Shown: positions 43,952 through 55,800 of the stretch, piece by piece | Layout: the number at the start of each line of letters is the position of its first letter | How positions within the stretch are numbered: position 1 is the stretch's first letter | Source: Piper betle | Lineage: Eukaryota > Streptophyta > Magnoliopsida > Piperales > Piperaceae | DNA length: 64,000 nucleotides | Direction: 5' to 3' | Assembly: GCA_033002965.1 (NCBI GenBank) | Contig: JAURVB010006221.1 | Location: forward strand, 62,001-126,000 | The notes under the pieces: generated by a model | Told to the model about the DNA's origin: nothing | What the model saw: only the letters and a program-made list of their open reading frames with translations | Database searches by the model: none | Position numbers and translations under genes: made by a program

Positions 43952-45464
43952 TGTTACGGGGTTTAGCTCGTGGGACGGTCGAGAGCTAGGGTTTGGCGGT
44001 TGTCCCTAGCATTCCCGCGTCCAAGTCGGGTGGCCGGTGCTATCCGAGTGTTGAACAACCTACCGAGCATTTATCCGTGATGTGGGCAAGTCCAAGGTCT
44101 GACTGGCGCATGTGGTCTATCGGGCGAGTTGCTATGCAGGCGAGCTACCGTGCAGTACCGATAGCAGGCTGTGGCGGACAATTGGTCGGTAAGGAGTACC
44201 GAGCAGGCCGCTACCTGGTACCGAGTGTGGTGCGGGTTCCAGGCGCGTGCAAGGTCAGGCGCAACCGGGGCATTCTACCGAGCAGCGTGGCGGGTAGAAG
44301 TGCGGGTTCCGGATGCGTGGGATGCAAGCGACCAAGCATCTTGACCAGGCGAGCCAGGCACCAGGGCCGTGCACTATCATGCAAATGGGCAGTAGTCACG
44401 GGTGCGCAGGTGTGCAGGTGATCGAGCCAAGGAGCGGCAGGGGTTATCATGCACGCGCATGGGTGCTGTGGAACGTGCAGACCAGGGTTCAGTACTGGGG
44501 TCGCTGGTTCGATATGGCGACCACACCACACCCAGGAGGGGTTCGGTGTTGGGTCGAACCAAGGATGCGATCAGTCTTTTGCGCCACACCCAGGGGTAGG
44601 CTTTCTGGTAATTTTGCTGGAATCCCAGGGGTGAGTGATGACAAGGCTTGGAGCATGAGGACCGTTGATCGTGGATTGGACGGTGAGGATGCAAGCTGGG
44701 GACGTGGTGCCCACCAGTCCGGAAGGTCTATATAAGGAGATGCCATCCTTGTGTAGAAATCAGAACAACAAAAGAGAGTTGAGTGTGTGAGTGATCTCAG
44801 TGGGGGAGTGAAACTTGGTCGGGCAAGGGGACGCCTTGGGGTTACTGCAGTCAGGCCGAGGAGGGTCTGGAACACCAAGGGGGATTACCGGGGTAGTCGT
44901 CGTCCGCCTTTAGGGTCAAGGCTCACACACCTGTTGTTCGGCAACCCTGCGCGGTGAACCGAGGGTTGGGTGAAGTCCTATCGAGTGAGGGTCGAGAGGC
45001 ACGGTCGTGGGGTTTGCATGTCCACGACCGGCGGGTAGTCTAGAGGGATTACCTGTGTATATCCTGTATTCACGTTGTAAGAATAGAGGTTGGGATTTAT
45101 CCTGTAATTGGTGTGATGTATCCGTCATGTTTGTGCACCGTGGTTTAGACCAGTGATTCCGTGGTCTAGGGGCACCGAGCAGGGTACTCGGTACGTGGGG
45201 CGGTAATCACTTGTGACTTGGTGATCGGTGTGTGTGTTCGGTACAGGGGCTGGTAACCTGGTTACGGTACGCATGCGTTGGTAGCTGGGCGCAGTACCGG
45301 GACTGGGTGCGTGCGATACTTGCAGGCGTGCGGTCCGAGGCCGCTGTGCACCACAGCACGTTGGGGTGCGGAGGTGGTGTTGGCTGGTGTTTCTAGGGAG
45401 GGAAACACGCCGCACAGTGGTAGTTTGGGCAAAAAATTTATCCCCTAAACTGACCCCTGTGACA
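43952..45464 (+). repeat. 3' LTR (1513 bp) of the gypsy element
   Basis: It differs from the 5' LTR at about five single bases (for example the positions matching 39549, 39706, 39781, 39876 and 40733) and by a 2-bp indel region near 45400. Its end ...CCCCTGTGACA abuts the GTTGC target-site repeat. Confidence 0.97.
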
Positions 45465-45469
45465 GTTGC

Positions 45470-45970
45470 CCACTTCCCACCTTTTTTCTCCTCACAAAAT
45501 CTTTTGAGTGTTTTTGGGTGGCCGGTAAGAATAGGATAGCCGTGGGTGATTTCAATGAATTTTTTTTTTTTGCCATCGTTCTAATTTGGACCGTTCGATT
45601 ATATTTAATAATTTATATTTATTTATTTTTTAAAAATAAAAATTTTATCTTTTCTCTCCAACGGGGAACATGAGCGCAGTTGAAGACGTGCGTGGGCATT
45701 GGCTGTCATGCAGGTGGGCTGTTTTTGTCGAAACTTGACTTGTGGCACCCCACTCCCTTCGGAATTGGGCCAGCCTTCCTATTGGATTGGCACAATACTG
45801 CTCCAATGGGAAGGCTGGCCCAGTTCTAGAAGGAATAGAGCACTGCACGTCGGGTTTTGATTGGAGTGATCTGCCCCGTGACACAAAAGGGGAGTGGCAT
45901 GGATTGTAGTAGAAAAGAGGAGGGGAAGTTTTTATTATTTAAAAAAATAGATATACAGTAAGAATCCTGC

Positions 45971-46010
<40 letters not shown>

Positions 46011-46557
46011 ATAATAATTTCGAAACTATAAAAATGACTTTGTGGAATGTGGGCACCTGTTATCCGTACCCCATATTTGTAGATGGTCTTTGGGAGAAGC
46101 CATTTGACGGGACCATTTCCATTGCGTACAGCCTACGGGTGTGCTCCGATGGATTGGCCCCTGCTTCCTTTGAATAAAGCGAGTAAACATTTTATAGCGA
46201 ACCAAGCATCCGAGGCTGGCCTTAATGTGGGCTGCGATCTGGCATACCTACCAACCTCCGCGCGGATCAAATGCTACCATGCAAATGCTATGAAATGGGT
46301 TTTGTTTCCAATTCACCATAGATGTTGATTGGTTGATTTGATAATTATTATAAGGTTGAGCTTTTGAAGCTCAAGAACAAGGTTATAATCCTTCTGTCGT
46401 AAGCGAGTTTCTATCCCTATAACATGTACTAGAAGTCAATCCCCATGGTTCGATTTTCTCTCGTGGAAGGAGCCACATAATGAAGCGACAATTAATTTGT
46501 GAGCCATGGGATCACAGTGTAAATGGTATGACTGCAGTGAACAAGATATTGGATTTG
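45470..46557. other. Intergenic spacer between two retrotransposons, with hairpin and TA microsatellite
   Basis: A 24-bp inverted repeat (45763-45786 against 45802-45825, 15-bp loop, two mismatches) and further patchy symmetry around it look like a MITE or foldback remnant. A (TA)n run occupies about 45977-46006. The small frame 46083-46328 is not recognised. Confidence 0.6.
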
Positions 46558-46562
46558 AGGTT

Positions 46563-46743
46563 TGTTAGGAATGTATAAGATAGTGTAATGTTTGGAATGT
46601 ATAAGGGAGGGTATTTCTGTAAATGTCTTAGTTTTCAAAAATAGGAATGTTGAGATGCTTGCCTATCAAGTTATGTAGATATAAAACCCCTCCTCATTGC
46701 TGTAAATCTTTTCTTCTCAATGTAATTGTTCAATTGTTTCTCA
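46563..46743 (+). repeat. 5' LTR of the copia element (181 bp)
   Basis: TGTTAGGAATG ... ATTGTTTCTCA. A TATAAAA box at 46680-46686 would direct transcription from the last 30 or so bases of the LTR. Confidence 0.97.
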
Positions 46744-46756
46744 TGGTACCAGAGCG
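46744..46756 (+). promoter_or_regulatory. Primer-binding site of the copia element
   Basis: TGGTACCAGAGCG directly follows the LTR. It fits initiator tRNA-Met with one difference from the usual TGGTATCAGAGC. Confidence 0.8.
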
Positions 46757-46950
46757 TCAAGATCTTGCTTCCGCTTCTTTCTTCAAGGTCTTCGTTTCTT
46801 CTGTTTGAGCAAAGTGTTTTTCGATCTTCTAAAACGATCCGGCAAGAAGCAGAACACTCTGTTCTTCGGCAAGAAGCAGAACACTCTGTTCTTTGGTGAA
46901 CTTTTCTGTTTTTGTCGATACTTCGTTCTTTGCTTTTGACATTGAAATCT

Positions 46951-49900
46951 ATGGCTTCAAATTCTTCTGGTGAATCTCATCAGGCTGCTGTTTTAGAATC
47001 TACTATCGACTCTTCCTTTGCTGATCATGTCATGTCATATCCATGGTTTCCTACATTTAATTCTCATCAAGTCGCTGGGCAGTCATTTGCATCCAGTTCT
47101 ATTAATTCACAATGTTTGATAAAATTTCCTTATCCTATCCATGTTCATGCACCTTCTTATGTTACTCTTCGGCTCAATGCAAAGAACTATCTAATGTGGG
47201 AATCTCAGATTACAAATTTAATTGAATCTCAAGGATGCATTGGTTTTTTGGATGGTACAATTCCTTCACCACCTCAAACTATTATTCATCAGTTGCCTGA
47301 TTCTACTACACAAATCATGCCAAACTCTGATTACTGTGCTTGGAAAAGAACTGATAAACTGATTAAAGGATGGATTCTTGGTACTTTAAGTGAAGAAATC
47401 TTAGCTCAAGTTATTGGCATTGATTCTGCTGCTGATGTTTGGAATGCCTTAAAGTCTAAGTTTGTTAAGGCAACGATGGATAGGGAACTTGCTCTAAATC
47501 ATCAGATGCAAATTCTAAAGCGTGAACAGTATGACTCTCTTGATGACTATCTATCCAAGTACAAAACAATTTGTGATGAACTTGCTGCAATTGGAAAGCC
47601 CCTATCTGATGATCGAAAATCTTTTTGGATGATAAATGGACTTGGAACGAACTATCAGATGTTTACAACCATGATTCTCAGACCACCTCTACCTGACTAT
47701 TCTGAAATTTTATCCATGCTACACAGTTATGAGTCTCGGATTCTTCTTCAATCCAGTTCTGATGTTGTATCTCCAGCTGCATTTGCAGCTCATAAAAGCC
47801 TGAAATCGAACTCAGTTTCTTCAGTTTTCTCTTCTGACAAGAGAGGTTTTGCTCCAGCTACTACCACCATACACACAACACAATTCTCACCAACTTCCAA
47901 TGCGGTGGCTTTTGGTCCTAAGCAACCTATTCGAAATGAGGAAGAATTAAAGGAAGCTCTTAGGGTTTTCAAGACAATCTGTCAAATTTGTCTTAAACCT
48001 GGTCACACTGCTCATAAGTGTTTCAAAAGATTTAACAAGGACTTTCGAGTTCCATCTCTTCAGTCTGATCCCAAAGCTGTTCAGCAAGCACTCAGTGCTC
48101 TTCAAATTAAGACTGATGATGTTAATCAATGGCTTCCTGACTCAGGTGCGTCATCTCATATGACTCCTTTTCTGCATATCTTCGACACTTATACAACTTA
48201 TCCTGGCTTTGAAAGTGTTTTAATTGGAAATGGAAACAAGCTGCCTATTCAGAATATTGGTCATGTTACTCTTACTACTTCGTCTGGATCTATTACCTTA
48301 AAGAATGTTCTACATGTTCCTGATCTCAAGCAAAACTTATTATCAATCAGTCAGTTTACAACTGACTTCAATTGTGTTTTTCAATTTACTCCTACTGGTT
48401 TTACTGTTACTAACAGAGGGAGTGGACGAATAATTCTTGAAGGATCTAAAGCTGGTGGTCTCTACAAGATTCATCAGTCTCAGCATTTTGGCTATTATTC
48501 CAGCAAAACTCAAAAACCAACTCTGTCTCTCTGGCATTCTAGATTGGGGCATTGCTCTGCTGATGTACTTTTGAAGCTCAAAAATCAACTCTTAATAGAT
48601 TTTGAGAATGCAGATGAATCTTCCTTTGTTTGTTCTAGTTGTCAGCTAGCAAAGTCTACTCGATTACCCTTCTCAAACAGTCCAACTAGTTGCATTAATC
48701 CTTTTGATAAAGTACATTGTGATCTTTGGGGTCCAGCTCCTATTGTTTCTATTGACAATTTTCGCTACTATGTCATATTTGTTGATGATTGCACAAGGTT
48801 CACATGGTTCTATCCTTTACGAAATAAGTCAGATTTTTATTCTGTCTTTCTAGCCTTTGATATGTATGTTCAACGACAATTTTCTACACATATTAAGTGT
48901 TTACAATCTGATGGTGGTGGTGAATTCATATCTGCCAAAATGCAATCCTATTGTTCGTCTAATGGTATAATTCATCAAGTTTCTTGTCCACATACACCCC
49001 AGCAGAATGGTAGGGCTGAAAGAAGGCATCGTACAATTGTTGAAGTTGGACTGTCCTTAATGTTTCATAGTGATGTTCCATCTTCTTTTTGGACACAAAG
49101 CTTCTCCACAGCAGTTTATCTTATGAATAGAAGACCTTCATCTGTTTTAAAAGAGAACATTTCGCCTTATTTTGCCTTGTTCAAACAACAACCTAACTAC
49201 TCATTGTTTAAAGTTTTCGGATGCTCCTGTTATCCTTCTTTAAGGTCTCAAAATGCTCACAAGTTTTTGCCAAGGTCTTTGCCTTGTGTTTTTCTTGGCT
49301 ACAGATCTCACTACAAGGGCTACCTTTGTTATCACATTCCTTCCAAGAAGTTTTTTACTTCTCGAGATGTTCTCTTTGATGAGCAACATTTTCCTTACAA
49401 ATCTGTTTCTCAGGAAAAGATTGCTCGTTGTGTTCCACTTACCTCAGACATTTCTACTTACATGGATCTGATTCCCTTCACAATCACTCAATCAGATCTT
49501 ATTCCTCCTCCTGCTGTCATTCCATCATCCTCTTCACAGTCATCTCCTATTTTGCTTCATCCACATTCCTCTGAATTCTCAGTCCCTACTGCTGTTTGTT
49601 CATCTTCCACTCCTAATTCTCCTCATCCTAGTCATGATCATTCAGTCCTTCCTGACAAACCTCGTCACTCCATGGTCACCAGGTCTCAGTTAGGTGTTGT
49701 TAAACCTAATCCAAAATATGCCTTAATGGTTACCACAAAACCTGATCACATTGCTCTTGAACCTCAGACTATTAAAGAAGCTCTTGATCATCCTGGTTGG
49801 CTACAAGCTATGAAAGAAGAACTTCAGGCTTTAGAGGAAAATAACACATGGGAGTTAGTTCCAAAATCCTCTGATATGAATGTTATAGGAACAAAGTGGG

Positions 49901-51309
49901 TTTTTCGTGTCAAATACAATGCAGATGATACAATTGATCGTTTTAAAGCACGACTTGTTGCAAAAGGCTTCAATCAGCATGGAGTAGATTTTTCTGAAAC
50001 CTTTTCACCTGTTGTTAAACCAGCAACTATTCGCACTGTCCTTTCTCTTGCTGCTGTCAAGAAATGGAAAATTTGCCAATTCGATGTTAAAAATGCTTTT
50101 TTACAAGGAGAGCTTCAGGAAACTATTTATGTTTCTCAACCACCAGGCTTTAAACACTCAGTTCATAAATCCTATGTTTGCAAGTTAAATAAAGCCTTAT
50201 ATGGTTTGAAACAAGCTCCACGTGCCTGGTTTGATAAATTCAGCTCTTTCTTGTTCTCACAAGGGTTTTATTCTAGTATTGCTGATCCTTCTCTATTTGT
50301 TCTTAACAAGGATGGTGATTTGGTTGTCCTACTTCTATATGTAGATGATATGTTAATCACAGGGAATGCTTCTCCTCTACTTGATCGATTTTTACAGGAA
50401 CTGAATACTGCATTTGCAATGAAAAATCTTGGTCATGTCCACTATTTTCTTGGGATTCAGGTTCAATCCTTGCCTGATGGTCTTTTCCTGTCTCAACAAC
50501 GATATGCTCTTTCCCTTTTAAAGAAGGCAGGTCTTCTTGATGCCAAACCTCTCTCAACTCCAATTGCCTATAAGCTTCAACCACCAGACAATTCTCCTCC
50601 ATTTCATGATCCCACTTTGTATAGACAACTTGTTGGATCTCTTCAATATCTTACCTTTACTCGACCTGACATTTCTTTTGCTGTAAATTCTGTCTGTCAA
50701 CACATGCAGCAACCAACTGATTTCCATTTTTCCCAAGTAAAGAGGATTCTTAGATATGTAAAAGGCACCATTGATCATGGTCAATTTTTATCCTCTCACA
50801 CTGATTTCTCTCTTCGTGCTTATTCTGATTCTGATTGGGCTGGTTGTGCTCAAACACGGCGTTCTACCACTGGTTTTTGTACCTTTCTTGGTGCTAATTG
50901 CATCTCCTGGTCTGCCAAGAAACAACCAACTGTTTCTCGTAGTAGCACTGAAGCAGAATATCGTGCTATGGCAATCACTGCTGCTGAAATTACTTGGCTG
51001 TCATATCTTCTCACTGATCTTCACATCTCACAATCGTCTTGTCCAATTCTATTCTGTGATAATCTTAGTGCCTTACAGTTAACTGTGAATCCTGTTTTTC
51101 ATGCTCGTTCCAAACACATCGAAATTGATTATCATTATGTTAGGGAGCAGGTTGCCTTGCACAAACTACAAACTCAACATGTCTCTTCATCGGATCAGCT
51201 GGCTGATATGTTCACCAAGGCCCTGCTGCTTCGACCTTTCTCTGCCAATGTTTTCAAGCTCGGCATTGTCCCTCTGTCTCGCTTGAGGGGGGATGTTAGG
51301 AATGTATAA
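46951..51309 (+). CDS. Copia gag-pol polyprotein (1452 residues, intact)
   Basis: Gag core (LRLNAKNYLMWESQI, LDDYLSKYKTICDEL), zinc knuckle C344-C347-H352-C357 (CX2CX4HX4C), aspartic protease DSGASSHM (D397), GAG-pre-integrase LWHSRLGH, integrase catalytic D591, D654, E690 (exact D35E spacing), RT with FDVKNAFLQGEL and YVDD (1130-1133), and RNase H with DSDWAGC, STEAEYRA and ADMFTKAL near the end. Protease-integrase-RT-RNase H is the copia order. The start at 46951 is the first in-frame ATG; upstream codons are open but without ATG. The last codons overlap the 3' LTR by 16 bases. No stop, frameshift or missing catalytic residue was seen. Confidence 0.97.
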   Translation: MASNSSGESHQAAVLESTIDSSFADHVMSYPWFPTFNSHQVAGQSFASSSINSQCLIKFPYPIHVHAPSYVTLRLNAKNYLMWESQITNLIESQGCIGFLDGTIPSPPQTIIHQLPDSTTQIMPNSDYCAWKRTDKLIKGWILGTLSEEILAQVIGIDSAADVWNALKSKFVKATMDRELALNHQMQILKREQYDSLDDYLSKYKTICDELAAIGKPLSDDRKSFWMINGLGTNYQMFTTMILRPPLPDYSEILSMLHSYESRILLQSSSDVVSPAAFAAHKSLKSNSVSSVFSSDKRGFAPATTTIHTTQFSPTSNAVAFGPKQPIRNEEELKEALRVFKTICQICLKPGHTAHKCFKRFNKDFRVPSLQSDPKAVQQALSALQIKTDDVNQWLPDSGASSHMTPFLHIFDTYTTYPGFESVLIGNGNKLPIQNIGHVTLTTSSGSITLKNVLHVPDLKQNLLSISQFTTDFNCVFQFTPTGFTVTNRGSGRIILEGSKAGGLYKIHQSQHFGYYSSKTQKPTLSLWHSRLGHCSADVLLKLKNQLLIDFENADESSFVCSSCQLAKSTRLPFSNSPTSCINPFDKVHCDLWGPAPIVSIDNFRYYVIFVDDCTRFTWFYPLRNKSDFYSVFLAFDMYVQRQFSTHIKCLQSDGGGEFISAKMQSYCSSNGIIHQVSCPHTPQQNGRAERRHRTIVEVGLSLMFHSDVPSSFWTQSFSTAVYLMNRRPSSVLKENISPYFALFKQQPNYSLFKVFGCSCYPSLRSQNAHKFLPRSLPCVFLGYRSHYKGYLCYHIPSKKFFTSRDVLFDEQHFPYKSVSQEKIARCVPLTSDISTYMDLIPFTITQSDLIPPPAVIPSSSSQSSPILLHPHSSEFSVPTAVCSSSTPNSPHPSHDHSVLPDKPRHSMVTRSQLGVVKPNPKYALMVTTKPDHIALEPQTIKEALDHPGWLQAMKEELQALEENNTWELVPKSSDMNVIGTKWVFRVKYNADDTIDRFKARLVAKGFNQHGVDFSETFSPVVKPATIRTVLSLAAVKKWKICQFDVKNAFLQGELQETIYVSQPPGFKHSVHKSYVCKLNKALYGLKQAPRAWFDKFSSFLFSQGFYSSIADPSLFVLNKDGDLVVLLLYVDDMLITGNASPLLDRFLQELNTAFAMKNLGHVHYFLGIQVQSLPDGLFLSQQRYALSLLKKAGLLDAKPLSTPIAYKLQPPDNSPPFHDPTLYRQLVGSLQYLTFTRPDISFAVNSVCQHMQQPTDFHFSQVKRILRYVKGTIDHGQFLSSHTDFSLRAYSDSDWAGCAQTRRSTTGFCTFLGANCISWSAKKQPTVSRSSTEAEYRAMAITAAEITWLSYLLTDLHISQSSCPILFCDNLSALQLTVNPVFHARSKHIEIDYHYVREQVALHKLQTQHVSSSDQLADMFTKALLLRPFSANVFKLGIVPLSRLRGDVRNV

Positions 51310-51474
51310 GATAGTGTAATGTTTGGAATGTATAAGGGAGGGTATTTCTGTAAATGTCTTAGTTTTCAAAAATAGGAATGTTGAGATGCTTGCCTATCAA
51401 GTTATGTAGATATAAAACCCCTCCTCATTGCTGTAAATCTTTTCTTCTCAATGTAATTGTTCAATTGTTTCTCA
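51294..51474 (+). repeat. 3' LTR of the copia element (181 bp)
   Basis: Reads identical to the 5' LTR by eye. Preceded by the purine-rich tract TTGAGGGGGGA and followed by the AGGTT target-site repeat. Confidence 0.97.
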
Positions 51475-51479
51475 AGGTT

Positions 51480-52890
51480 GTCCTCCTAATTTTATCCCAA
51501 CCAATGGTACTAATGGTTCATTTCTTATTCCAACTCTTGATTTCAAATATTTTGCTCTATATCATTGTTAATTTTTGCAAAGTATTACACTGATAGTTTT
51601 TGTAGAACATACTAAACCGATGCTAATGTGACCACGGTTTACATCAGTAGCATCAATAGGATGCATGATGGTGATTAGCAATTTTTCGATAGAAGCTTAA
51701 GGCCCAAGGTATGAAGACGGAGGACATGTTAAAGCCTATTTTTGAAACAACAATGGAAAAGCACGAAGACGAAATTAGAGCAATGGATTGGATGGCATCT
51801 AAATATGTACCCATTTTTTCCATCTGAAAATTTTTATAATATTTGTATTTTTCAAAGTTATGACAAATCATTTTGTGTTTTTTCCAGGTTCTAAGTTCTT
51901 AGTTTTTCATTTCCTGAATTTTTTTAAAAGAATTATTTTCCAATAAAACGGTTGAGAAAAATAGAAATGTAAATAACGCAATGTTTTCTATTCTTTATTT
52001 ATTTTTTTAATTAATTTATTTGATTTGAGGGGCAATTGGATTGGATTTTAATATGAGTTTTTTATTAAAAAGAGATTTTTTATATTATCAAGTGGTAGAA
52101 AATATATATATATATATATAATTATTAGAAAAAGAAAATTTTATAATAATGACATGTCTAACATTATTATAAAAAATGTTTAAAAAACTAAATTGTTGTC
52201 GGCGAGAGACGGGCCATAGGCAGCCAAATTTAGTTGGCAACAGCAACTAGCCGTCATCTTAATTTTTTTAATATGGCTGCCGCAATAATAGGCTAGTTAC
52301 CGCCGTTTGAAGGGTGGTGGTTAGGGTCTAGCTATCTAAGGTTTGCAAGGCTAGTCTAACTGTTCACACGCTAAATGACAAAAGCCTGCCCGCCCACCTC
52401 CATGGCCTAGGTGGCCAAATCCTAACTGCTTAGGCAACCCTAATAAGGGCGGCCAATGGCCAATGACTAGTTACCCCCTTAAAAAAATAAAAGTTTTGTA
52501 AGTGGGCATAATTTTTTTGATAAAGATAAGTGGGCATATTTTAGATAATTTATACATATTTTTGGATAATTAGGTATAATTTTTCCGACGTTGAAACGTA
52601 AAAAACTTCTCTTTCATGGAAAAAGCTCTTCTATTATCTTTGAATTTGAACCTGTCGTCACACCCAAAAAATCAATCTTTGTATATCAGCCAACCTGGCG
52701 TTCACCGCCAACCGAACCTTCTAACGGCCATAATAAAAAACCGGTTAATTAATCAATCAATTTAATTAATTAATTAAAGAGCTCTTAATTAACCAATGCA
52801 CGGCTAAAAGGAGCGTTAACAACTCCCTCCCACAACTAAATCCGCATTTGTTGGTCCGACGCCGGCGAATCATTGCGTCGCCATTCTCCG
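51480..52890. other. Intergenic and promoter side of EXO70A1
   Basis: A short open stretch near 51690-51830 (KTEDMLKPIFETTMEKHEDE) looks exon-like, but no family is recognised and no splice context is secure. TA microsatellite at 52103-52122. TTAATTAA-rich DNA at 52740-52800 lies just upstream of the EXO70A1 leader. Confidence 0.4.
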
Positions 52891-55800
52891 ATGGGGGCAA
52901 TCCGGGTGGCTCCGGCGATGGACGACCGGGCGCTTCGGGCGCTGGCCGATCGGGCGGCTGCTATGCGGGAGGCGCTGGGGCGGAGCCAATCCAACACCCA
53001 GGGCATGGTCGCCATCCTCGGCTCCTTCGACCACCGTCTCTCCGCCCTCGACGCTGCCATGCGACCTACCCAGGTTTGTTCTTGTTCATTCCCTTCTGTT
53101 ACGATCGAAATAATTGCAATCTGTGTTTTTGATTTGGAGAATTTGGGTTTGGTGGTTTTTTTGGAATTGCTTGGGGGTGGTAGGTGAAGACGCATTCGAT
53201 ACGGCGGGCGCACGAAAACATTGACAAGACGATCAAGTCGGCTGAGGTGATCCTGCAGCAATTCGATCTCTCTCGCCAGGTCTCTTTCCCCTTTCTCGTT
53301 CATAATTTTGTTCCCATGTCTAATTGTGCAGGTGGTTCATGATTTCGTAATTGCTGGGTAATGCTGTTAGTTAGGGCTAGACTGCATGTTGTTGAGATGA
53401 AATTTGAATAATTTGGACGCATATTGCCCTTTTAGAGAGTTTATTGACGAAAATGATGAGGCTAGACATGATCGGTCTTAGTTTAGTATGGGTAGTTACC
53501 AAGCAAAATTAGGAAATCTTGACTACTAAAATTTTATAACTTTGCCAATATTTGTGCATAGCCGGGCTCAAGTCCCGGACGAAGAAGGAGGATGGTGTCA
53601 GGAAGGGCATATGCAGCAGTAGAAGAAGAGGAAGAAGTTGATTACTGGAATTGACAATGCTTGAGGAGGTTGGGTGGTTTTTTATTTCAGAACATTAGGG
53701 TCAAGATGGTGTCCTTTCTAGTATGGAAATAATTAGTATAAGCTAGAATGGAAATTCCTATTCAGCTCCAATTAGTATGAGCGATTAGATTACTGAGACG
53801 GTCAGATAATGCATGGCTAGATCTCTTCTGAGCTGATATAGGACTCTCCACACTAGCTGATACTAACTATGTTTTCTAACATTCTAACACGAAAAACTTT
53901 TTACTTGCAGATTACTTATTAATAGCTAGTTGTGAGGGACAGGTGGGAGTGGGTGTGATGTAAAGAGTAGCAGCTTTATTAATTTTAATTTCTTTGGAGT
54001 TCAATGCAGGCTGAGGCTAAGATACTTAAAGGACCCCACGAAGATTTAGAAAGCTACTTAGAGGCAGTTGATCAGCTTAGAAGCAATGTGCGATTCTTCA
54101 GCTCCAATAAAAGTTTTAAGAGCAGTGATGGAGTAGTCAATCACGCTAACGGTTTATTGGCAAAGGCCATTTTGAAGCTAGAGGAGGAGTTTAAGCAACT
54201 TTTAAACTCTTATAGGTTTGTTTAATCATTCAGTTATGTACATTTTTACATTCTTTCTTCTTCTATTTGTTTATGTTTTAGACGTACAAAATAGAAATCT
54301 CAATGCTGGCACGAAAATGCATGTATGTTTAATTCTCTAGTTTGACAACTGTGCCTGCCATCAAAGGTTTTATTACTGTGCTCATTTATGATCATATATT
54401 GTAAAAGTGGATGTGGTATTTGGGGTTTTTTTCCAGATTTGGGAGCATTACTTTGTTACATTATGTTTATCTTAATCTTTTGTCAGATATGTTAATGAAT
54501 ATGATGATAGTAAGGTTTTTTTGTGTAAAACTTTGTCTAAACCTGAATACAAATACTGGCTTAAATTGTATAAATATTGATAGGGGTAGAATGGGCAATA
54601 ATAATTGAAGGACACAGCTATACCATGTGTGTGATAAATGCTTATTTGGTGCTATTTAAACGTGTGTTTTTGCTATTCTCCTCTCACTATCCACAGGCTT
54701 CATGCTTATACCAATCTGATATAGTTTAAGTATTTTGATAATGTTTTGATTGGATTTTTTAAAAAAATGTGATTGGTTGTTTATTAACCTTATCGATTGA
54801 ACTTAATAATAGCTTTTATCTGCGGTTTCATGTTCAAATTTTTAATATTTGCAATGTTTGGAAAGAAAATATATATATGTATTTTTTAGTAAACGGAGTT
54901 TAATTTTGATGTGTTTCAGCAAACCAACTGAACCTGATCGTCTTTTTGACTGCCTGCCTAATAATCCACTTCCTTCATCTAACTCTCCTGGACATGGTGA
55001 AAATAACAACCATTCTAACCAGAATGATGCGAAGAGTTTAGAAAATGCTGTGTATATCCCTCCAGCTTTGATTCCACCCAGAATTGTGCCTCTATTGCAC
55101 GATTTGGCTGTCCAAATGGTTCAGGCTGGTCATGAGCAGCAGTTGCTCAAAGTTTACAGGTAAAGAAATTGCATGTGTGGCTATAATCACATTTTTCAAA
55201 AAATAAATAAATGTTAATTGGAACCAATAATGGCTTAGCTTTTCCGGTTAGACATTTTTAGGAGATTGTATCAAGTCTAAAAATGTCTAAATTAAAATTT
55301 TTAGTTGAACTCTTTTACCAAGAAAACCTCATTAATCAGTTCTGTTTCAATTTTTTTTTTTGCAATAATTTTTTTAAAATATTTGTTCAGGGATACCCGC
55401 TCGTCTGTACTGGAACAAAGTCTTAGAAAATTGGGTGTGGAAAGACTAAGTAAGGATGATGTGCAGAAAATGCAATGGGAAACTTTGGAGGCAAAAATTG
55501 GGAACTGGATTCACTATATGCGAATTTCTGTAAGGATTTAATATAGAATTGGTAGTATACAATATACAAGGCATAATTACCTTTATTAATTTGTTGGCTT
55601 TCATGAAACAGGTCAAGTTACTTTTTGCGGCAGAAAGGAAATTATGTGATCAAATTTTTGAAGGAATTGAGTTCAAGGAGATCTGCTTTGCCGAAGTTAC
55701 TGCAAATAGTGTGGCAATGCTATTGAGTTTTGGAGAGGCCATTGCTAAAAGCAAAAGATCTCCTGAAAAGCTGTTTGTACTTCTTGACATGTTTGAAGTA

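Larger units (their letters stand above)
39392..45464 (+). mobile_element. Complete non-autonomous Ty3/gypsy LTR retrotransposon, TSD GTTGC
   Basis: Two long LTRs (39392-40902 and 43952-45464) flank a 3.05-kb internal region. GTTGC lies directly before (39387-39391) and after (45465-45469). The primer-binding site follows the 5' LTR after one base, and a GTGGGGGAGA polypurine tract precedes the 3' LTR. The LTRs differ by about five substitutions and one 2-bp indel region, so insertion was recent. The internal region codes only for gag plus protease (40934-42238). No RT, RNase H or integrase motif is found in 42239-43951 in any frame, so it must borrow these enzymes. Confidence 0.95.
46563..51474 (+). 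mobile_element. Full-length Ty1/copia LTR retrotransposon with identical LTRs, TSD AGGTT
   Basis: LTRs 46563-46743 and 51294-51474 (181 bp each) read identical. AGGTT lies immediately before (46558-46562) and after (51475-51479). A TGGTACCAGAGC primer-binding site starts right after the 5' LTR, and a GAGGGGGGA polypurine tract precedes the 3' LTR. The single gag-pol ORF is intact. Short LTRs and compact size fit the Ale/Retrofit group, a moderate-confidence lineage call. It is probably competent to move or was until very recently. Confidence 0.97.
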
